Source: Bacillota bacterium (lineage in GTDB: Bacteria > Bacillota_A > Clostridia > Tissierellales > Peptoniphilaceae). Taken from it: DNA of 25,643 nt. The stretch covers positions 1-25,643 of the forward strand of contig JAEZWK010000027.1 in assembly GCA_023443045.1 (NCBI GenBank), in the 5' to 3' direction. This document shows positions 1-8,656 of the stretch, piece by piece. A program made the translations under genes and the position numbers. The notes beneath the pieces were generated by a model that searched no databases, was not told the origin of the DNA, and saw only the letters and a list, made by a program, of their open reading frames with translations. Position 1 is the first letter of the stretch. The number at the start of each line of letters is the position of its first letter.

Positions 1-1038
1 TTTAAGATTATTTAAAGCTACGCCGCCATGATATTTTAAAGCTCTAATGGTTGCTACTATCACAACTAAATTAGGATTTAACCCAGCTTCACGACATTTA
101 ATATCCATAAATTTTTCAGCACCTAAATCAGCACCAAAGCCTGCTTCTGTTACTGTATATTCAGCTAATTTTAATGAATATTTTGTAGCCAAAATAGAGT
201 TACATCCATGAGCAATATTAGCAAATGGTCCTCCGTGAATCATAGCAGGTGTATTTTCCAAAGTTTGAACTAAATTTGGAAGAATAGCATCTTTCATTAA
301 TAGAGTTACAGCACCTTGACCATTAATATCTTTTAAAAATACAGGTGTCTTATCTTTTCTATATGCAATTACGATATTTGAAACTCTTTCTTTAAAATCT
401 TCTAAACTTGTTGACAAACATAAAATGGCCATGATTTCAGAAGCAACTGTTATATCAAATCCATCTTCTCTAGGATATCCGTTTGAGACACCGCCCATAG
501 CAACCATTATTTTTCTAAGAGCTCTATCATTCATATCTAAAACTCTTTTCCATACAATACGTCTTACATCAATATTTTCTTTATTACCTTGATGAATATG
601 GTTATCTAATAATGCAGCTATTAAATTGTTTGCAGAAGTAATAGCGTGAAAATCTCCAGTAAAGTGAAGATTGATATCTTCCATTGGAACTACTTGAGCG
701 TATCCTCCACCTGCAGCTCCACCTTTAACTCCAAAACTTGGTCCTAATGATGGTTCTCTGAGCGCTGAAATAGCTTTTTTACCGATTTTGTTTAGTCCCA
801 TAGACAATCCTATGTTTACAGTTGTTTTTCCTTCGCCAGCAGGAGTAGGATTAATAGCTGTAACTAAAACTAGTTTACCATCTTCTTTATCCTTTAAAGA
901 TTCATAAACGCTTGGTTTAATTTTCGCTTTATAGTGACCATATTGAATTAAGTCATTTCTATCAATTCCTAAATAACTAGCAACCTCATCAATATGTTTC
1001 ATTTTTGCTTCTTGAGCAATTTGTACATCTGTTTTCAC
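1..1038 (-). CDS. fhs: Formate-tetrahydrofolate ligase (partial, N-terminal 346 codons)
   Basis: This enzyme makes 10-formyltetrahydrofolate from formate, ATP and tetrahydrofolate in the cytoplasm, feeding purine synthesis, initiator-tRNA formylation and one-carbon metabolism. The reading frame is open from a GTG at 1038 to the left edge, which cuts the gene after about 346 of the usual ~556 residues. The P-loop [11 protein letters not shown] lies at about residues 63-73, followed by typical family stretches such as [37 protein letters not shown] and [15 protein letters not shown]. The GTG start is chosen because AGGAGG stands five bases upstream and no in-frame ATG is nearby. A consensus promoter precedes it, so it appears to be transcribed separately from the pepF-ending operon upstream. 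The family assignment is secure; only the C-terminal part is unseen. Confidence 0.96.
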   Translation of the reverse strand, partial: MKTDVQIAQEAKMKHIDEVASYLGIDRNDLIQYGHYKAKIKPSVYESLKDKEDGKLVLVTAINPTPAGEGKTTVNIGLSMGLNKIGKKAISALREPSLGPSFGVKGGAAGGGYAQVVPMEDINLHFTGDFHAITSANNLIAALLDNHIHQGNKENIDVRRIVWKRVLDMNDRALRKIMVAMGGVSNGYPREDGFDITVASEIMAILCLSTSLEDFKERVSNIVIAYRKDKTPVFLKDINGQGAVTLLMKDAILPNLVQTLENTPAMIHGGPFANIAHGCNSILATKYSLKLAEYTVTEAGFGADLGAEKFMDIKCREAGLNPNLVVIVATIRALKYHGGVALNNLK

Positions 1039-1064
1039 GATAACCTCCTGAAATTTTATACTTT

Positions 1065-1094
1065 ATTATACTACTTATTTGAATTTTGTGTCAA
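1065..1094 (-). promoter_or_regulatory. Promoter of fhs
   Basis: On the minus strand there is TTGACA (1089-1094), an 18-base spacer and TATAAT (1065-1070). The predicted transcript start falls about 20 bases before the fhs ribosome site, so the leader is short with no room for a riboswitch. This is a near-perfect housekeeping-sigma promoter and the only clear one between pepF and fhs. Confidence 0.85.
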
Positions 1095-1135
1095 TACACT
1101 ACAGTAATTATATACCCATCACTATATTTTTAAAA

Positions 1136-2908
1136 CTAAATATCAATCCTATCAATGATTTCATCAATAAATTCTATTGTAGATTTTATAGATTTTCCAT
1201 CAGTAATCTGTATGTCCAATTTTTCTGCCCACTCCAGTGGAGAATATTGATTTCCTGATTTAAGTAGATCGATATAATTATTTAATACTGCTGGATCTTT
1301 AGTTTGCAATTTTTTGAATATCTCGGTAGCCATTGATAACCCTGCTTGATATGTGTATGGATAAAGCCCCATGAAATAATGAGGTTGACGCATCCATGTC
1401 AATTCACTACCTTCTAATATCTCTACATCTTCTCCCCAGAAGTTGTTTAGTATATCACGAAATTCTTCGTTCATAATATTCGCGGTTATTTTTTCATATT
1501 TGTCAACTTTTCTTAAAATCCTTCTCTGGAATATAGCTTCAATACCATGTGTTACAAAATTATGATAATAAGTTCTTTCAATCATCTGAGAGTTAACCCA
1601 ACTAATGAATTTTTTATCTTCTGAATTGTTTATCATATAATTACTTAATAGCATTTCATTGCAAGTCGATGGTGCTTCTATTAGATAAAGACTTGGTTCA
1701 TGATCTAAGTATGAATTGTTTTCTCCTGCTAAATGGAAATGTCCACCATGACCCATCTCATGAGCTAACACAAATACATCATCCATTTTTCCTGACCAGC
1801 TAATTAATATATATGGGTGTATTCTATATGGACTTGCACAAAAAGCTCCAGTACTTTTTCCTTCATTTTCTACAAAATCTATCCATCTTTCATCTATCGA
1901 TCTAAGTGCATAGTTCACATAGTCCTCTCCCAAAATAGATAGTCCATCTTTTATATAATTTTTGCTTTCTTCTACCGTTATATTTTTTACATAGCCCGGA
2001 TATATAGATGCTTTTAGATCGGCATAAGTCATTTTATCCAATTTATTGCTTTTAGCAACTTTTTTTGCATATTTTCTCATAACTACAGGTAAATACTTTT
2101 CTAGCGCGTCTATATGAGCATCGTATATTTCTCTATCAATATTTTGATTTAATAACATATAATCAAATATTGAACTAAAACCATAAATATCTGCTTTTGC
2201 TTTATTAGCTTGTAAATAAGTGTTGTAATTGTCTGCAAATATATTTTGATATTTAGAAAGTTCCTTATGAAACACTTCAAAAGCTTTTCTTCTAAGATTT
2301 GTATCAGGACTTGATTCATATCTATCCTCATAATAACCGAAGGTCATTTCATATTCTTTTCCGTCAACCTCAAAAGATGGAAAACGAATATCTGATGATT
2401 TAGCTATTTCATAAGTTGAGTATGGTCCGTCAAATACTGGCATCAATTTGCTAAGTGCTATTGAAACCGCTTTTTCTGGCTGATGTTTTTTTATTCTTAA
2501 AAGATCTCGTAAAAAAGATTTGCCAATATTAACATTATCATATACATTTTCTAAAATTTTTGTATCTAATTCCAATAACTCAGGTATATAAAAGCTTGAA
2601 TTTTCATTTATTTGTTGATAATATACTCCGAATTTACTTTCTATTTTATGAGCTTCAGGATTTGTTCCATCCTCAGAGAAAAATAGACTCATGTAGTAGC
2701 TTGGTCTTTCTTTAGATATTTCTAACTCATTATAATCTTTTAACGAATTGATCACATCTTCATCTGTCTTAATTTTTCCACAGTAATTATCATAAAACTT
2801 TTTACTCAATTCTATGGATTTTTTACATAACTCATCAAATTCATTAGAATCTTTTGCTAAATCGTCTAAATTCCATGTTAGATTTTTATCTACATCTTTT
2901 CTTAACAT
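1136..2908 (-). CDS. pepF: M3-family oligoendopeptidase F
   Basis: This is a cytoplasmic zinc metallopeptidase that cleaves short peptides, probably in peptide turnover. At 590 residues it has the usual PepF length (about 600). The zinc site is visible: HEMGH at residues 383-387 supplies two histidine ligands and the catalytic glutamate (E384), and E411 in the IEAPSTCNE stretch is the expected third ligand. The C-terminal region (WMRQPHYFMGLYPYTYQAG) is typical of the family. The ATG at 2908 has AGGAGG four bases upstream, and that ribosome site overlaps the TAG stop of asnB, so the two genes are translationally close-coupled. It is the last gene of the pyr-led operon. No convincing terminator follows it before the fhs promoter. 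There is no signal peptide. Its place after asnB suggests a general amino-acid supply role, but that is inference. Confidence 0.95.
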   Translation of the reverse strand: MLRKDVDKNLTWNLDDLAKDSNEFDELCKKSIELSKKFYDNYCGKIKTDEDVINSLKDYNELEISKERPSYYMSLFFSEDGTNPEAHKIESKFGVYYQQINENSSFYIPELLELDTKILENVYDNVNIGKSFLRDLLRIKKHQPEKAVSIALSKLMPVFDGPYSTYEIAKSSDIRFPSFEVDGKEYEMTFGYYEDRYESSPDTNLRRKAFEVFHKELSKYQNIFADNYNTYLQANKAKADIYGFSSIFDYMLLNQNIDREIYDAHIDALEKYLPVVMRKYAKKVAKSNKLDKMTYADLKASIYPGYVKNITVEESKNYIKDGLSILGEDYVNYALRSIDERWIDFVENEGKSTGAFCASPYRIHPYILISWSGKMDDVFVLAHEMGHGGHFHLAGENNSYLDHEPSLYLIEAPSTCNEMLLSNYMINNSEDKKFISWVNSQMIERTYYHNFVTHGIEAIFQRRILRKVDKYEKITANIMNEEFRDILNNFWGEDVEILEGSELTWMRQPHYFMGLYPYTYQAGLSMATEIFKKLQTKDPAVLNNYIDLLKSGNQYSPLEWAEKLDIQITDGKSIKSTIEFIDEIIDRIDI

Positions 2909-2916
2909 AATACCTC

Positions 2917-4719
2917 CTATTTAATAAAATTTTCATACCATATTAAAAATACGTACGCACTGTACAAAACTCTTTGGTTTAACTCTTTCTTATCTCTGTG
3001 ATTATTTAACATTTCCATTAATATTTTTGTGTCATAAAATTTCTCTGCTTCTTTACTTGTAAACACTTCTTTAAATCTATTAAAAAATTTATCATCATAT
3101 AACCAATATCTAAATGGGACGGGAAATCCTTTTTTCTTTCTATTATACCAAGCTTCAGGTAATTCTTTTTTTGCTGCATTTCTAAGTGCAATTTTTGTTT
3201 TTTGACCATCTATTTTTAATTCATCTGATAATGTACTAGATACCTTAAAAACTTCCACATCCAAAAAAGGCACTCTCAATTCTAAACTATGAGCCATACT
3301 CATTCTATCTGCTTTTAATAAAATATCATTTTGCATAAAAAAGTTTAGATCAATAAGCTGTTGTGACTCCAGTTTTGAATATTTGCTAAAAAATTGTTTT
3401 GTTAGATCAAAAGGATTTATTCCATCATGATATTTGTTTGAAATTAATGTTTTAGCTTTATTAAGACTAGCAATTTGTCCCTCTCCTATGAAATGATTTT
3501 CAGGAAAGATTGCTCTATCAATTTTTTCTTTATCTATAACGCCAGTTAAATTATTAATTTTTATAATAAATTTTTTTAAAAAATCGGGTAAATTCTTAAA
3601 TTGATTCATTCTTTTAGTATCAGTATAAGCTTGATATCCGCCAAATAATTCATCAGCACCTTCCCCTGATAATACAACGGTTACATGCTTCCTTGCAAGT
3701 TCAGATAAAAAATATAGAGGTATTGAAGAAAGATTGGCTTGAGGCTCATCAAGATAATAAATGATTGTATCTAAATTTTCTAAAACTTCATATTTATCAA
3801 TAAGTTTTCTTACATTTTTTATTCCCAACATTTCAGATAATTCTTTGGCATATATACTTTCATCAAAATTCCCGTCTTCTTCTGAAAATCCAACACTAAA
3901 AGTTATATCTGGTGCAGCTAATTTAACAACATAACTTGAATCTATACCTCCAGACAAAAAAGCTCCCACTTTAACATCAGCTCGTTTGTGTAACTCCACA
4001 CTTTCCTTTAAAACATTTCTAATTTTTGTAACAGCCTCTTCCATAGTTTGCTCTTTTACTGAAAAATCAAATTCAAAATATTTTTTTATATTTATATCCT
4101 TTGTATTTATATCAAATTCTAAAAAATGTCCATTAGGTAATCTATTTATATCTTTTATAAAAGTTTTTTCACCAAAAGTATGTTGATTCATAGTATATGG
4201 CAATAACATTTCAGTATTTAGCTGTCTTTCAACCAAAGGATTTTTTATAAGGGCTTTAAGTTCCGAACCAAATACCAATTCACCATTTTTACATACATAA
4301 TAAAGAGGTTTTATACCAAAATGATCTCTACCTAAAAGTATTTTTCCATCTCGTATAAAGGCAAAAGCAAACATTCCTCTTAAATCTTTTATACCATCTT
4401 TGCCAAAATGTATTAGATGTTTTAACAAAACTTCTGTATCAGAATTTGTTTCGAATGTATATCCTAAGTTTTTTAAATTATCTTTTAAAGTTAAATAATT
4501 ATATATTTCACCGTTAAAAACTAAAATGGAATTAGTATTTTTATCAATCATAGGTTGATTGGCGCAATTTGATAAATCAATTATTTTTAATCTTGCAAAT
4601 CCAAGATTAATATCTTTTTCAATTAAAGTTTCTATACTATCCGGTCCTCTATGATGAATCGTGTTCAACATATTTTCGATACCATCAAATCTATTGGTAT
4701 ATCCTACAAAACCACACAT
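2917..4719 (-). CDS. asnB: Asparagine synthase (glutamine-hydrolysing)
   Basis: The enzyme converts aspartate, glutamine and ATP to asparagine, glutamate, AMP and pyrophosphate. The N-terminal class II glutaminase domain (about residues 1-190) begins MCGFVGY, with Cys2 as the nucleophile after methionine removal, and contains HRGPDS and the FNGEIYN motif. The synthetase domain follows with the pyrophosphate loop SGGIDSS at residues 256-262 and a later SGEGADELFGGY stretch. Its 600 residues match the usual bacterial AsnB length of about 610-640. The start ATG overlaps the stop of the upstream membrane-protein gene by one base (TAATG), so translation is coupled. Both aspartate transcarbamoylase and AsnB use aspartate, and carbamoyl-phosphate synthesis and AsnB both use glutamine, so the neighbourhood shares substrates; co-regulation with pyrimidine synthesis is inferred from the operon layout. 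Related amidotransferases exist, but the motifs fit AsnB best. Confidence 0.93.
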   Translation of the reverse strand: MCGFVGYTNRFDGIENMLNTIHHRGPDSIETLIEKDINLGFARLKIIDLSNCANQPMIDKNTNSILVFNGEIYNYLTLKDNLKNLGYTFETNSDTEVLLKHLIHFGKDGIKDLRGMFAFAFIRDGKILLGRDHFGIKPLYYVCKNGELVFGSELKALIKNPLVERQLNTEMLLPYTMNQHTFGEKTFIKDINRLPNGHFLEFDINTKDINIKKYFEFDFSVKEQTMEEAVTKIRNVLKESVELHKRADVKVGAFLSGGIDSSYVVKLAAPDITFSVGFSEEDGNFDESIYAKELSEMLGIKNVRKLIDKYEVLENLDTIIYYLDEPQANLSSIPLYFLSELARKHVTVVLSGEGADELFGGYQAYTDTKRMNQFKNLPDFLKKFIIKINNLTGVIDKEKIDRAIFPENHFIGEGQIASLNKAKTLISNKYHDGINPFDLTKQFFSKYSKLESQQLIDLNFFMQNDILLKADRMSMAHSLELRVPFLDVEVFKVSSTLSDELKIDGQKTKIALRNAAKKELPEAWYNRKKKGFPVPFRYWLYDDKFFNRFKEVFTSKEAEKFYDTKILMEMLNNHRDKKELNQRVLYSAYVFLIWYENFIK

Positions 4720-5366
4720 TATTTTCTCCTATATTCCATTATAATATTTGTCGCACTGATAAAATGAGGTCTAAATTCTTTATCATTATATATTTTTTTC
4801 AAATCATCCAACCTTGAATTATAATCTTCATTGTTTTTAGACTCATAAATTATATTCACTAATTTTGAAATAAAACTATCATAGTTGGTGTTTTTTAAAT
4901 ATTTATTATAATAATCTTCAGCTAAGTCAAATTCATAAACTTTGTATAAATTATACACTATTATGGGAACAACATTACTTTCTTTAAACAAAAATTTTTC
5001 ATCCATAGCTTTTAAAATTTCATGCATTTTATTTTTATCATTTTTATCAGCATAAACATTCAGTAGATTTAACTTTATGGAATTTTTAATATGATCAAAT
5101 GATGTCCTATCATAAATATCTTTTAAATTCTTCTCAATTTTATCTGCATCTCTGTCATTTAAATAGCATTCAATATTATATTTGACTTCATTTATCTCTT
5201 TTTTTGCCTTTCTAATTATAACATAGAAAAATATTATGGTTACAAGAACATATACACCGATTAAAAAAGTCGGATCAAGCGTTTTTCCCATTAAATGAAA
5301 ATATAGGTTCAATATTCCAAAAACTAAAATATAAATTATTATTGATTTAACAAATATTTTTTTCAT
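4719..5366 (-). CDS. Uncharacterised two-helix membrane protein with a helical cytoplasmic domain
   Basis: I do not recognise this 215-residue protein. Two hydrophobic segments near the N terminus (about residues 5-25 and 33-51) are separated by a short loop. A strongly basic stretch follows (RKAKKE), which by the positive-inside rule puts both ends in the cytoplasm as a hairpin anchor. The remaining ~160 residues are polar and look all-helical, with alternating patterns such as NLYKVYEFDLAEDYYNKYL that resemble tetratricopeptide-type repeats, although no clean repeat unit can be aligned by eye. The gene overlaps the acpS-nnrD gene by four bases (ATGA) and asnB by one base (TAATG), so it is made together with both and is a true gene. 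A scaffold or adaptor role is only a guess. Confidence 0.8.
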   Translation of the reverse strand: MKKIFVKSIIIYILVFGILNLYFHLMGKTLDPTFLIGVYVLVTIIFFYVIIRKAKKEINEVKYNIECYLNDRDADKIEKNLKDIYDRTSFDHIKNSIKLNLLNVYADKNDKNKMHEILKAMDEKFLFKESNVVPIIVYNLYKVYEFDLAEDYYNKYLKNTNYDSFISKLVNIIYESKNNEDYNSRLDDLKKIYNDKEFRPHFISATNIIMEYRRK

Positions 5367-6463
5367 ATCAAATCTCCCAAATATCTTAGCCCCTCTATTA
5401 AATCAGAAGCAATTAGCGATGTATGATTAAACTTTTCAGCCATATAATCTCCGCTTTTCCCATGAATATTAACTGCTCTACATACATTATCAAAAACATC
5501 TAAATGATTAAATCTGGCACAAATTCCAGTTAAAATTCCAGTAAGTACATCTCCACTACCAGCAGTAGCCATACCAACGTTTCCACTATTATTAATGTAT
5601 AACTTTTCTTTATATACACAAACTGTCTCGTGCCCTTTTAATACACTAATACAATTGTATCTATTGCTCAATTCTTTTGCAACCTGTAAGCGATTATTCT
5701 TTATATAATCAAAGTCACATCCTAAAATTTTACTTGCTTCTCTTTCGTGAGGAGTAATAATTACTTTTGCATTGCTATTTTTTATTTGATCTAACAAAAC
5801 TAATCCATCAGCATCTAAGATTATAATACCACTATATTTATTTAATATTTCTGAATAGATATCTAAATTTTCATTTCCAATACCAGGCCCAATACCAATT
5901 GCACCATATTCTTTAAGATATTTTATATTGTCTCTAATATCAGTTAAAATAATTTCGGGTACAGCAGTCGATACCTGTGTTTTAATATTTATATCATCTG
6001 TATTTATGGAAAGGTATGTATATCCTATACCCGTTCTCATACAGGCTTTAGATGATAAAATTGAGCATCCAAACATTTTATCAGACCCCGAAATTATCAA
6101 TGCCTTTCCCATGTCATGTTTAGATACAAAATCATAATCTCTGGTTATGGAATCAGTATTTAATCCATTTACTACACTTATTACATATTCATTTGCATAG
6201 GATATGCTCACATTATATATTTTACCACAAAACTCTAAATATGGAGAACCATTTTTATCATGTTTTAATTTTGATTTTTTTATTAGATTAGAAGAAATAC
6301 CGGTTTTTAAGTATTTTCCCAACGCCTCCTTACAAGCAAAAGAAGCTGCCAAGCGTTTGACATCCTCAAACTGCTCGCCAGCCATTTTTTGTAAAAAATC
6401 TATCCCTTTTTCTTTACCTATTTTTTCAAATCTAGGTAAATAAACTAAATCTATTCCAATCAT
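5363..6463 (-). CDS. Fusion of holo-ACP synthase (AcpS-like) and ADP-dependent NAD(P)H-hydrate dehydratase (NnrD)
   Basis: Two enzyme families are joined in 366 residues. Residues 1 to about 104 resemble AcpS, which moves phosphopantetheine from CoA to acyl carrier protein. It has GIDLV with the metal-binding D5, and FACKEALGK with E46 as the second metal ligand. Residues about 112-366 are a full-length NnrD/YjeF C-terminal kinase-fold domain that repairs hydrated NAD(P)H. It has IGIGPGIG near 189-196, ITPHEREA near 236-243, SVLKGHET near 273-280 and the catalytic loop MATAGSGDVLTG with D305. The epimerase domain (NnrE) usually fused to NnrD is absent. The AcpS part is shorter than the usual 115-125 residues, and its terminal motif reads NVSISYANEY where the family usually has HVSxSHTxxY, so its activity is less certain than the NnrD part. 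Both gene junctions are four-base ATGA overlaps. No frameshift is needed to explain the fusion. Confidence 0.88.
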   Translation of the reverse strand: MIGIDLVYLPRFEKIGKEKGIDFLQKMAGEQFEDVKRLAASFACKEALGKYLKTGISSNLIKKSKLKHDKNGSPYLEFCGKIYNVSISYANEYVISVVNGLNTDSITRDYDFVSKHDMGKALIISGSDKMFGCSILSSKACMRTGIGYTYLSINTDDINIKTQVSTAVPEIILTDIRDNIKYLKEYGAIGIGPGIGNENLDIYSEILNKYSGIIILDADGLVLLDQIKNSNAKVIITPHEREASKILGCDFDYIKNNRLQVAKELSNRYNCISVLKGHETVCVYKEKLYINNSGNVGMATAGSGDVLTGILTGICARFNHLDVFDNVCRAVNIHGKSGDYMAEKFNHTSLIASDLIEGLRYLGDLI

Positions 6464-7029
6464 TTTTTTATAAATCTGCTCCCAGGTTTCTCAATCTCTA
6501 CATTGTCTTTGCATAAAGGGCAATCATTCTCGTCATATAAATTCGCATCAATTTTAATTGCTGAAAAAACAGGTAGAGGAGGCTCTTCTACCGTTCTATC
6601 TACAATACAACTTATACCTAAAACAATTCCACCCATTTCCTCTATAGCCTCTTTTGTTTCCAATGAACTCTTTCCAGTAGTTACAACATCTTCTGAAATA
6701 ATTACTTTTTCACCAGGATTAATATGAAATCCTCTTCTAAAACACATTTTTCCATCTTGTCTTTCAGTGAAAATATTTCTAACTCCAAGAACTCTAGATA
6801 ATTCATAAGCTATCAAAATTCCTCCCATAGCAGGTCCTACTACAACATCCGGTTTAATATTATTTTTATCTAGTTCTTCTTTTATTTTTTTTGCTATAAT
6901 ATTTGCATCATCTGGATATTCAGTCAATCTAGCGCATTGGCAATAAACATCTGAGTGTTTTCCACTAGATAGACAGAAATGACCTTCTCTTAAAGCACCT
7001 CTTTTAATTAAAATTTCCTTACAATCCAT
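6460..7029 (-). CDS. pyrE: Orotate phosphoribosyltransferase
   Basis: This enzyme joins orotate to PRPP to give orotidine 5'-monophosphate, the fifth step of UMP synthesis. The type I phosphoribosyltransferase PRPP loop is clear at residues 109-121 (VIISEDVVTTGKS), preceded by the mobile catalytic loop around RQDGKMCFRRG (90-100). The N-terminal LSSGKHSDVY stretch is the usual orotate-binding region. It is 189 residues, a normal length for the short bacterial form. Near the C terminus there is a CPLC pair often seen in this subgroup. The ATG at 7029 overlaps the pyrD stop by one base (TAATG). Its own ribosome site is weak (AGAGG, rather far upstream), so it probably depends on translation of pyrD. 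The stop overlaps the next gene by four bases. Confidence 0.96.
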   Translation of the reverse strand: MDCKEILIKRGALREGHFCLSSGKHSDVYCQCARLTEYPDDANIIAKKIKEELDKNNIKPDVVVGPAMGGILIAYELSRVLGVRNIFTERQDGKMCFRRGFHINPGEKVIISEDVVTTGKSSLETKEAIEEMGGIVLGISCIVDRTVEEPPLPVFSAIKIDANLYDENDCPLCKDNVEIEKPGSRFIKK

Positions 7030-7934
7030 TATATAATACCTCTAATCTCTGATAAATTATTAATTTTCTCTTGAACGACAAATTTTTCTAAATCTTCAAT
7101 TATCTTTTTACCAATAATAGGATTTATTAAATTGCCAGTACCTATTTGTACAAGAGTTGCTCCACACATTATATACTCTACAACATCTTTATAATTAGTT
7201 ATTCCTCCAATACCTATAATCGGAATTTTAACTTTTTTATATACATCTCTAACCATTCTTAATGCAATGGGTTTAATTGCAGGGCCGGATAATCCAGCAG
7301 TTATATTATCAAACACAGCTTTTCTTTTATATATATCAACTGCAATAGCTTGAAAAGTGTTCACCAAACTTAGTGCATCTACACCTTCATTTTCTAGCAT
7401 CTCAGCCATTCTAACTAATTCATATGCATTTGGACTTAATTTTACTATTAAAGGTTTTGTTACTCTTTTTCTAATTTTATTTACAATACTTACAGCATCT
7501 TCACAGACAATACCAAAAGCCATGCCACCACTTTTTACATTTGGACAAGAAATATTTAATTCGATAGCGTCAACAGATGATTCTTCCAATAACTCAGCAG
7601 CTTCTAAATAATCACTTTCTGTATTTCCACCTAGATTTACTACTACAAAATCATTTAATTTTTTCATGCTACCTAATTCATTATCTAAAAAATGCTTTAC
7701 TCCTGGATTTTGTAATCCTATTGAATTCATAATACCTGAAGGAGTTTCAAAAATTCTAATTCCAGTGTTACCATCTTTTTTATTTAATGTTAATCCTTTA
7801 GATATTATCCCTCCAAGTATATTGATATCATAAAATTCTTCAAATTCAACTCCATAACCAAATGTTCCGCTAGCAGTAAGTATTGGATTTTTTAACTCAC
7901 GATTAAAAATGTTTGTTTTTAGTGCATTTGACAT
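7029..7934 (-). CDS. pyrD: Dihydroorotate dehydrogenase, class 1B catalytic subunit
   Basis: PyrD oxidises dihydroorotate to orotate using FMN. In the 1B form electrons pass through the FAD and iron-sulfur subunit PyrK to NAD+. The family signature ELNISCPNVKSGG contains the catalytic Cys130, which marks class 1 (class 2 enzymes use serine). Other typical elements are ASGTFGYG near residues 21-28 and IIGIGGI in the FMN-phosphate region. At 301 residues it has the expected length, and it lacks the N-terminal membrane extension of class 2. The gene lies directly after pyrK with a one-base TAATG overlap and an AGGAG site inside the end of pyrK, as expected for two subunits of one heterotetramer. 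Confidence 0.97.
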   Translation of the reverse strand: MSNALKTNIFNRELKNPILTASGTFGYGVEFEEFYDINILGGIISKGLTLNKKDGNTGIRIFETPSGIMNSIGLQNPGVKHFLDNELGSMKKLNDFVVVNLGGNTESDYLEAAELLEESSVDAIELNISCPNVKSGGMAFGIVCEDAVSIVNKIRKRVTKPLIVKLSPNAYELVRMAEMLENEGVDALSLVNTFQAIAVDIYKRKAVFDNITAGLSGPAIKPIALRMVRDVYKKVKIPIIGIGGITNYKDVVEYIMCGATLVQIGTGNLINPIIGKKIIEDLEKFVVQEKINNLSEIRGII

Positions 7935-8656
7935 TATTTTAATCTCCTAGCATTAACTACAGGACCTTCTTTACATATTCTAAATAATTCATAACCTTCT
8001 ACGGGTTTAGTACAACTAAGGCATGCACCTATTCCACAACCCATATGTGCTTCAAGTGATATTTCTAAATCTGTAGTTATTATTTTATTTTTGGCTGCAA
8101 TTAGCATGGGCATAGGTCCACATGCATAAATTTTTTCGTAATTATTATCTTCTAGCAAATCTAATGCATAGCCCTTATGTCCATAACTTCCATCTTCAGT
8201 GGCAATAAAAATATTGTCACAATATGGTTTTAACTCCTCTATATAATAAGGTTTTGTTCTAAATCCCGCATATAAATCTGGTTTAACTTTCATATTTTTA
8301 GCTAGATATAACAGCGGTGCAATGCCAGCTGCTCCAGCTAATAAAGCACATTTTTTATCTATGATATTAAAACTAGATCCAAGCGGTCCTAAAATCATAA
8401 GAGAATCACCAACTTTTTTTTCAGACAATACTTTCGTTCCTCTGCCCATAATCTGAATCAAAAAAGTTATTTCTCCATTTTGTATATCAGAAATAGATAT
8501 TGGTCTTGCTAGCAAAGGATCACTATGATTGAAATCATTAATTCTTAACATATAAAACTGTCCTGGTCTTCCCAAAAAATCTCCTTTGCATTTAATAACA
8601 AAGACATCCTCATTTAAATGATTTATATCACTAATTATAGCAGATTTATAATCCAT
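7934..8656 (-). CDS. pyrK: Dihydroorotate dehydrogenase B, electron-transfer subunit
   Basis: PyrK carries FAD and a [2Fe-2S] cluster and passes electrons from PyrD to NAD+. An N-terminal ferredoxin-reductase-like FAD domain (LLARPISI; MGRGTKVL) is followed by the NAD-binding region (LLAGAAGIAPLLYLA) and a C-terminal cysteine cluster in MGCGIGACLSCTKP and RICKEGP. The four cysteines are at about residues 207, 212, 215 and 228. I start at the ATG at 8656 (240 residues, MDYKSA) rather than the in-frame TTG two codons upstream. AGAGAGG stands nine bases before the ATG but only three before the TTG. The gene overlaps the end of pyrF by 11 bases. It is followed at once by pyrD, its partner. Confidence 0.95.
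   Translation of the reverse strand: MDYKSAIISDINHLNEDVFVIKCKGDFLGRPGQFYMLRINDFNHSDPLLARPISISDIQNGEITFLIQIMGRGTKVLSEKKVGDSLMILGPLGSSFNIIDKKCALLAGAAGIAPLLYLAKNMKVKPDLYAGFRTKPYYIEELKPYCDNIFIATEDGSYGHKGYALDLLEDNNYEKIYACGPMPMLIAAKNKIITTDLEISLEAHMGCGIGACLSCTKPVEGYELFRICKEGPVVNARRLK

Noticed and set aside
1100..1131. Nine-pair imperfect hairpin followed by a T run on the plus strand
   Set aside because: The T run is on the wrong strand for pepF, and no plus-strand gene ends here. On the minus strand no U-tract follows, so it is not called a terminator.
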